Shown here: positions 59,486-64,000 of the stretch, in pieces
Layout of the letters: each line of letters opens with the position of its first letter
Numbering within the stretch: position 1 is the stretch's first letter
Assembly (NCBI RefSeq): GCF_037080055.1
Contig: NZ_JBAOJI010000001.1
Coordinates: 124,001 to 188,000 of the forward strand
Direction: 5' to 3'
Source of the DNA: Halovenus sp037080055
GTDB taxonomy: Archaea; Halobacteriota; Halobacteria; Halobacteriales; Haloarculaceae
Length of the DNA stretch: 64,000 nucleotides
Position numbers and translations under genes: made by a program
Notes under the pieces: model-generated
What the model was told of the DNA's origin: nothing
Databases searched by the model: none
The model's input: the letters and a program-made list of their open reading frames with translations, nothing else

Positions 59486-61753
59486 TTACTGGAAGGTCCG
59501 GCTGACAGTTCCCTCGTCGGGGCTGTCGGGTTCGCGGCTGCCGAACTGCTCTTCGAGTTGTTCGTAACGCTCGCGGGTCGATTCGTCGACGCTCGCCGAG
59601 ACTTCATCCAGCGCGTGATCGAAGTGTTTGCTGGTAATCCGGACGTTGCCCACGGAGTCGTCGACATCATCGGGATCGACGCTGCCGATGAACTCACGGG
59701 TGGCAGCCATCGACGCTTCGCGCGTGAGCGCTTCCAGATCGGCACCGACGTACCCCTCGGTCCTCCGGGCCAGTCGATCCAGATCCACGTCGTCGGCCAG
59801 CGGTTTGTCGCGGGTGTGAACGTCGAGGATCTTCCGTCGACCATCCTCGTTTGGCACCGGCACGTGGATGTGTCGGTCCAGTCGCCCAGGACGGACGAGT
59901 GCGGGATCGATCAGATCCGGTCGGTTGGTCGTGGCGATGACCACAACATCTTCGAGTTCTTCGAGGCCGTCGAGTTCGGTCAGCAGCTGTGAGACGACGC
60001 GTTCGCCGACGCCGGAATCACCGCTGTTCTGCCCACGCTTGCCCGCGATGGAGTCGATTTCGTCGAAGAACACCACCGTCGGTGCGTTCGCGCGGGCCTT
60101 CTCGAAGACCTCCCGAACGCCCTTCTCGGATTCACCGACGTACTTATTGAGCAGCTCCGGTCCTTTGATGGAGATAAAGTTGCTCTGAGATTCGTTGGCG
60201 ATTGCCTTGGCGAGCAAGGTTTTCCCGGTCCCCGGCGGACCGTACATCAACACACCCTTGGCGGCCTGCATGTTCATCTGCTCGAAGACCTCCGGGTACT
60301 CAAGCGGCCACTGGATGGCCTCGCGCAGGCGTTCTTTGGTGTCTTCGAGTCCGCCGACATCCTCCCAGGTGATATCGGGAACCTCGACGAAGACCTCACG
60401 CAGCGCCGAGGGCTCGATTCCCTTCATCGCCTGCTTGAAGTCCTGCTCGGTGACCTGCAGTTTTTCGAGCGTTTCGGCGTCGATCTCGTCCTCTTCGAGG
60501 TCGAGTTCGGGACGGATCCGTCGCAGCGCGTTCATCGCCGCCTCTTTGCTGAGTTGGGCGATATCCGCGCCGACGAAGCCGTGGGTGCTCTCGGCGTACT
60601 GATCGAGGTCGATGCCGTCGACCAGCGGCATCCCACGGGTGTGGACCTGCAGGATCTCCTTGCGGCCTCCCTTGTCCGGGACGCCGACTTCGATTTCACG
60701 GTCGAAGCGGCCGCCACGGCGCAGGGCTGGATCGATAGCGTCGACGCGGTTGGTCGCGCCGATGACGATGACCTGTCCGCGTTCTTCGAGACCGTCCATC
60801 AGCGAGAGCAGTTGAGCGACGACACGCCGCTCGACATCGCCGGAGGTTTCGCCCCGTTTGGGCGCGATGGAGTCGATCTCGTCGATGAAGATCACGGCGG
60901 GGGAGTTCTCGGAGGCTTCGTCGAAGACCTCACGGAGTTGCTCCTCGGACTCTCCGTAGTACTTCGACATGATCTCCGGGCCGGAGATATCGGTGAAGTA
61001 GGCGTCGATCTCGTTAGCAACGGCGCGGGCCATCAGCGTCTTCCCAGTCCCAGGTGGGCCGTGCAGGAGGACGCCTTTCGGCGGCTCGATGCCGAGCTGT
61101 TGGAACAGTTCCGGGTGGCGCATCGGCAGTTCGATCATCTCCCGGACTTGTTCGAGTTCGTCGTCGAGCCCGCCGATGTCCTCGTAGGTCACGTCGGGCG
61201 TCTCGCGCTCGCCTTCGGGGGCCTCTTCGGCCAACTGCTCGGCCGGCTGTTCGCTGATTTCGACTTCCGTCGAGTCAGTGATGACGACCGTGCCGCTTGG
61301 CTCGGTGTCGGCAATCTTCAGCGGGATCTGCTGGCCCGACATCGAGGAGAGCGGCCCCAGTCCAAAGGAGACGGGAACCGTCTGGCCCTGCGTGACCGCC
61401 TGTCCGCTGAGGTTCTGTCGGATCATTGGCCCGACATTACCCCGAACGCGGAGGTTCTGCGGGAGCGCGACCGTCACCGAGGTTGCTGGCTGCACGTCAG
61501 CCTTCTCGACGGTGACGGAGTCGTCGATCCCAGTGCCGGTCTCCTTGCGGAGTCGGCCGTCGATTCGGACGATATCCTTGCCCTGATCTTCCGGGTAGCC
61601 CGGCCAGACGCGGGCGACGGTTCGTCCCGAGTCGCCTTTGATGATGATGTAGTCGCCGTTTTCCAGTTCCATCTCGGTCATCGCCTGGCGGTCGATGGCC
61701 GCGAGTCCCCTGCCCGCGTCTTTCTGTTTGAGCGGTTTGACAGTGAGTTTCAT
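59486..61753 (-). CDS. cdc48: Cdc48/VCP AAA+ ATPase
   Basis: The 755-residue protein unfolds proteins as a hexamer, feeding the proteasome. Its N domain (about 1-190) is the double-psi/CDC48 type, starting KLTVKPLKQKDAGRG. The two AAA modules each have Walker A GPPGTGKT (near residues 231 and 504), Walker B VIFIDEIDSIAPKRG and VVFFDEIDSIAGKRG, and SRH arginines. A short acidic C-terminal tail (EPDSPDEGTVSRTF) follows. Its start overlaps the upstream hsp20-like stop (ATGA, 61750-61753), so the two are co-translated. Confidence 0.95.
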   Translation of the reverse strand: MKLTVKPLKQKDAGRGLAAIDRQAMTEMELENGDYIIIKGDSGRTVARVWPGYPEDQGKDIVRIDGRLRKETGTGIDDSVTVEKADVQPATSVTVALPQNLRVRGNVGPMIRQNLSGQAVTQGQTVPVSFGLGPLSSMSGQQIPLKIADTEPSGTVVITDSTEVEISEQPAEQLAEEAPEGERETPDVTYEDIGGLDDELEQVREMIELPMRHPELFQQLGIEPPKGVLLHGPPGTGKTLMARAVANEIDAYFTDISGPEIMSKYYGESEEQLREVFDEASENSPAVIFIDEIDSIAPKRGETSGDVERRVVAQLLSLMDGLEERGQVIVIGATNRVDAIDPALRRGGRFDREIEVGVPDKGGRKEILQVHTRGMPLVDGIDLDQYAESTHGFVGADIAQLSKEAAMNALRRIRPELDLEEDEIDAETLEKLQVTEQDFKQAMKGIEPSALREVFVEVPDITWEDVGGLEDTKERLREAIQWPLEYPEVFEQMNMQAAKGVLMYGPPGTGKTLLAKAIANESQSNFISIKGPELLNKYVGESEKGVREVFEKARANAPTVVFFDEIDSIAGKRGQNSGDSGVGERVVSQLLTELDGLEELEDVVVIATTNRPDLIDPALVRPGRLDRHIHVPVPNEDGRRKILDVHTRDKPLADDVDLDRLARRTEGYVGADLEALTREASMAATREFIGSVDPDDVDDSVGNVRITSKHFDHALDEVSASVDESTRERYEQLEEQFGSREPDSPDEGTVSRTFQ

Positions 61754-61992
61754 GCTTGGGCCTCCTCAGTCACTTCGACAGTAAGAACGCCATTTTTGAT
61801 AAACGCTTGCGCGGAGCCGTCGACCTCCAAGTCGTAGGTCTCCTCCTCCGCGACGACGATAACCGTGTCGCCGACGACATCCACAGTGATGTCCGTGCTC
61901 GGGCCGAAATCAGCGATAAGTTCGTGGTGATCGCCGCGGTCCCGACGAGCGACTTCGATTCCTCGCTGCTCCAGCTTTTCTTGCAAATTCAT
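61750..61992 (-). CDS. Hsp20-like/DUF7127 small protein
   Basis: The 80-residue protein is a beta-rich alpha-crystallin-like domain (MNLQEKLEQRGIEVARRD; then ITVDVVGDTVIVVAEEETYDLEV, close to a shortened Hsp20/CS fold; ending FIKNGVLTVEV). I recall it as the DUF7127 family (this number is from memory). It is coupled to cdc48 by a four-base overlap and likely helps deliver or shield Cdc48 substrates. A strong TATA lies upstream. Confidence 0.8.
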   Translation of the reverse strand: MNLQEKLEQRGIEVARRDRGDHHELIADFGPSTDITVDVVGDTVIVVAEEETYDLEVDGSAQAFIKNGVLTVEVTEEAQA

Positions 61993-62018
61993 ACTAACTA
62001 CAAGTAACCACTCAGAGT

Positions 62019-62026
62019 ATTTAAAG
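62019..62026 (-). promoter_or_regulatory. TATA box of the hsp20-like/cdc48 operon
   Basis: On the minus strand, GCTTTAAATACTC holds a TTTAAATA box centred about 30 bases before the start codon at 61992. It indicates a single promoter for the coupled pair. Confidence 0.65.
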
Positions 62027-62218
62027 CTATCGTCAAATCGGGCCGGAGCTTATATATAGCGCCAAATTAATTGAATTGCGGTTCAAAATAGCAGCATATA
62101 AACTTACTGGTCACTGGACCCAGCTTCGGCCAACTGCTTGCGTGCGCGCGGATAGACTCGAAACGAGCCACCACGTCCGAGGATCCTCGCGGGCTGTGGG
62201 ATTCGAACCAAACAGCAT

Positions 62219-62226
62219 AATTATAA
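62219..62226 (+). promoter_or_regulatory. TATA box of the HalX regulator
   Basis: AATTATAA ends 24 bases before GTG 62251 and supports a leaderless transcript. Confidence 0.55.
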
Positions 62227-62250
62227 CTACCTACATATAGACATACACCT

Positions 62251-62808
62251 GTGACCGCCGGGACGGAGAAACCGAGTGTGTTGATCGTCGACGACGAGGA
62301 GCGTGTCGCCAATACGTACGAACTCCGACTCGGTGGCGAATACGAGACGGAGGTCGTCTTCAGCGGCGAACAGGCGATTCAGACGGTCGACGAGGAGACG
62401 GATATCATTCTTCTCGACCGTCGGATGCCCGGAATGTCCGGTGACGATGTCATCGAGCAGATTCGCAAACGGGGGCTGGACTGTCGGGTCGTTATGCTCA
62501 CCGCCGTCGATCCGGATTTCGACATTGCTGACATGGATATCGACGACTACGTCGTCAAACCGGTCGACAAAGAGCATCTCCACGAGGTTATCGAACGAGC
62601 ACTGACGATTTCCGAGTACAACGAACAGATGCAGGAACTCAGTTCGCTGAAGCTCAAACGGAACGTTCTCGAAGTCGAGCTCTCGGGCAACGAGCTGAGA
62701 GACAGTCGCGAGTACCAGCGGCTCACCGAACAGATCGAATCGCTCGAAGCAGAAATCGAGGACATGGAGGACACCCTCGACATCGATCAGGTCGATCTGT
62801 ACCTCTAG
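62251..62808 (+). CDS. HalX response regulator
   Basis: The 185-residue protein is a canonical haloarchaeal HalX regulator: a receiver with SVLIVDDEERV (acidic pocket), phosphoacceptor Asp in ILLDRRMPGMSG (near residue 54), MLTA and DYVVKPV, followed by a HalX coiled helix (about 120-170). It starts with GTG. No histidine kinase adjoins. It differs from the pseudo-receiver HalX protein at 40.8 kb by keeping every phosphotransfer residue, which makes a useful contrast. No DNA-binding domain is present. Confidence 0.9.
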   Translation: MTAGTEKPSVLIVDDEERVANTYELRLGGEYETEVVFSGEQAIQTVDEETDIILLDRRMPGMSGDDVIEQIRKRGLDCRVVMLTAVDPDFDIADMDIDDYVVKPVDKEHLHEVIERALTISEYNEQMQELSSLKLKRNVLEVELSGNELRDSREYQRLTEQIESLEAEIEDMEDTLDIDQVDLYL

Positions 62809-62854
62809 TTCTGTGTTCCGATCATTCTAAGTATTCGCCGCGTCTGGCTGCTCT

Positions 62855-63319
62855 ATGGACGAGTCTCAGGAGTTCGCCGACCGTGTCCACGAGGCCTACG
62901 GTATCGATATCAACATCCAGACCTTTCCCAAAGGGACAGAGACGGCCGCCGACGCGGCCGAAGCGATCGGTTGCGACCGTGCGCAGATCGCCAGTTCGAT
63001 CGCCCTCGTCGCGGACGAACTCGTTGTCGTGGTTACCAGCGGTGCGAACCGCGTCGACACGCGGAAACTGGCCACGCTTCGTGGCATCCACACCGCGCGG
63101 ATGGCCGACCCGGACGAAATCGACGAGACGCTCGGCTACGAAGTCGGCGGCGTCCCGCCCTTTTGTCACGACACGTCCGTGCCGGTTTATCTCGATGAAA
63201 CGCTCACCGAGTTCGACACCGTCTGGGCGGCTGCCGGCTCACCTGATGCCGTGTTCCCGATTGCACCCGACGAGCTACTCGCCTGCGCCGACGCGACCGT
63301 GGCAGATATCACGGAGTAA
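62855..63319 (+). CDS. YbaK/ProX-type aminoacyl-tRNA deacylase
   Basis: The 154-residue protein of the YbaK/EbsC fold hydrolyses mischarged aminoacyl-tRNA, most often Cys- or Ala-tRNA(Pro). EAIGCDRAQIASSIALVAD near residue 33, the RGIHTARMADPDEIDETLGYEVGG loop and PVYLDETLTEFDTVWAAAG near the end match the family. ATG 62855 (MDESQEF) is used; the HalX stop lies 46 bases upstream on the same strand. Confidence 0.87.
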   Translation: MDESQEFADRVHEAYGIDINIQTFPKGTETAADAAEAIGCDRAQIASSIALVADELVVVVTSGANRVDTRKLATLRGIHTARMADPDEIDETLGYEVGGVPPFCHDTSVPVYLDETLTEFDTVWAAAGSPDAVFPIAPDELLACADATVADITE

Positions 63320-63384
63320 GCTTACGGTACCGTTCACGAACCAGATGTAACGGGTTTTTAGTCCGGTCGTTCGAATCCTGTGAC

Positions 63385-64000
63385 ATGACAATCCTCGTTT
63401 ATGGTGCGTACGGATACACCGGCGAACTGATCGCCGAGGAGGCCCGCGAACGCGATCTAGATTTCGTCGTCGCCGGGCGAAACGGGACGAAAACCCGGGG
63501 ACTGGCGACGATGCTCGGAGTCGATGCTCGCGTGTTCGACGCCGAGGACGCGGCAGAGAATCTCGACGGTATCGATATTCTATTGAACTGTGCCGGCCCG
63601 TTCGTCCAGACGTACGAACCGCTCGTCGAGGCCTGTCTCGACACTGGGACACACTATCTCGATATCACGGGCGAGTTCGAGGTCTTCGAGGCGCTTGCAG
63701 AACGCGACCGCGACGCCGAAAAGGCGGGTGTCTGTCTGTTGCCAGGAATCGGCTTCGATGTCGTGCCGACGGACTGTCTGGCGGGCCATCTCCACGACCG
63801 CTTGCCCGACGCGACCAGCCTCCGACTCGGTTTCGACGCGCTGGGGGCCGTCTCGGGCGGCACGGCCGCTTCGGCCATCGAGCACGGGAGTGGTGGTGGG
63901 AAGGTCCGCCGCGATGGCAAGATCCTCGATGTTCCTGTCGCGTCGGACGAACGGACCATCGATTTCGGCCGCGGCCCGACTCACGCCGTGACAGTCCCGT
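63385..64000 (+). CDS. saccharopine dehydrogenase-like/enoyl reductase-like oxidoreductase (3' partial)
   Basis: This gene runs off the right edge, with 205 codons visible. It starts MTILVYGAYGYTGELIAEEA, a Rossmann GxxGxxG motif adapted as GAYGYTG, followed by FVVAGRNGTKT and LLNCAGPFVQTYEPLVEAC and the LPGIGFDVVPTDCL segment. These are the marks of the saccharopine dehydrogenase-like family, which includes the trans-acting enoyl reductases. It is likely to bind NADP; the substrate is unknown because the C-terminal half is missing. Confidence 0.8.
   Translation, partial: MTILVYGAYGYTGELIAEEARERDLDFVVAGRNGTKTRGLATMLGVDARVFDAEDAAENLDGIDILLNCAGPFVQTYEPLVEACLDTGTHYLDITGEFEVFEALAERDRDAEKAGVCLLPGIGFDVVPTDCLAGHLHDRLPDATSLRLGFDALGAVSGGTAASAIEHGSGGGKVRRDGKILDVPVASDERTIDFGRGPTHAVTVP

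Noticed and set aside
60554..61837. 427-codon plus-strand frame opposite cdc48
   Set aside because: Antisense to the conserved AAA domains; its pattern is a shadow of their codons.
1..64000. CRISPR arrays, rRNA genes, replication origin repeats
   Set aside because: No regularly spaced direct repeats, rRNA motifs or origin-type repeats with an orc gene were seen.

Overview
The window is a chromosomal segment of a halophilic archaeon of class Halobacteria. Nearly all proteins are strongly acidic. Promoters are archaeal TATA boxes about 25 bases ahead of start codons, many of them leaderless. Diagnostic genes include CetZ, ribosomal protein S8e, two-domain Cdc48, a PCNA-dependent DinB, a single-repeat TFB-like protein, DUF2240, UPF0058, HalX response regulators and haloarchaeal transducers. 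Menaquinone genes (menD, menF), a type II NADH dehydrogenase, EtfD-like and acyl-CoA genes point to aerobic heterotrophy on organic and amino acids. Genus cannot be fixed from the sequence.

Layout. 0-9 kb: membrane-protein tail, acyl-CoA synthetase, arginase, winged-helix regulator, NDH-2, pyrimidine salvage pair (cdd, udp), DUF420 protein, and the molybdopterin genes moaB and moaA. 9-16 kb: a chemotaxis transducer, AIM24-like protein, MFS carrier, a disrupted membrane gene, a 59-residue zinc-finger protein and the AzlCD exporter. 16-17.8 kb: a PD-(D/E)XK nuclease of the HsdR N-terminal type beside tRNA-Leu(UAG), with palindrome-rich DNA on both sides; this looks like an acquired accessory module. 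17.8-30.5 kb: housekeeping genes (TFB-like, coaD, dinB, a DnaJ-domain protein, menD-menF, UPF0058, enoyl-CoA hydratase, pyrF, DUF2240, S8e, PhoU-like). 30.6-38 kb: EtfD-like iron-sulfur membrane protein, rhodanese, a coupled NUDIX-DUF5809-DUF5810-EamA operon, nitrilase and cysE. 38-46 kb: a signalling cluster of a PAS kinase with an eroded ATPase, a pseudo-receiver HalX protein and a 945-residue PAS protein whose receiver Asp and kinase His are both replaced by Glu, followed by a Tat lipoprotein with PQQ-like repeats. 46-57.4 kb: hydrolase, mutS, flavin monooxygenase, amidase, acyl-CoA dehydrogenase, SDR, DUF5814, serine hydrolase and cspA. 57.7-64 kb: cetZ, two tiny proteins, the hsp20-like/cdc48 operon, a canonical HalX regulator, a YbaK-type deacylase and the start of a saccharopine-dehydrogenase-like gene.

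The most unusual parts are the phosphotransfer-degenerate signalling cluster (38.2-44.5 kb), the nuclease module at tRNA-Leu, a concentric 79-base palindrome that ends in the pyrF stop codon, a perfect 20-base palindrome ahead of cysE, and several small genes that length cut-offs would miss. No CRISPR array, rRNA, or intact insertion sequence was seen. Functional calls rest on recognised motifs read by eye; no database search was possible.
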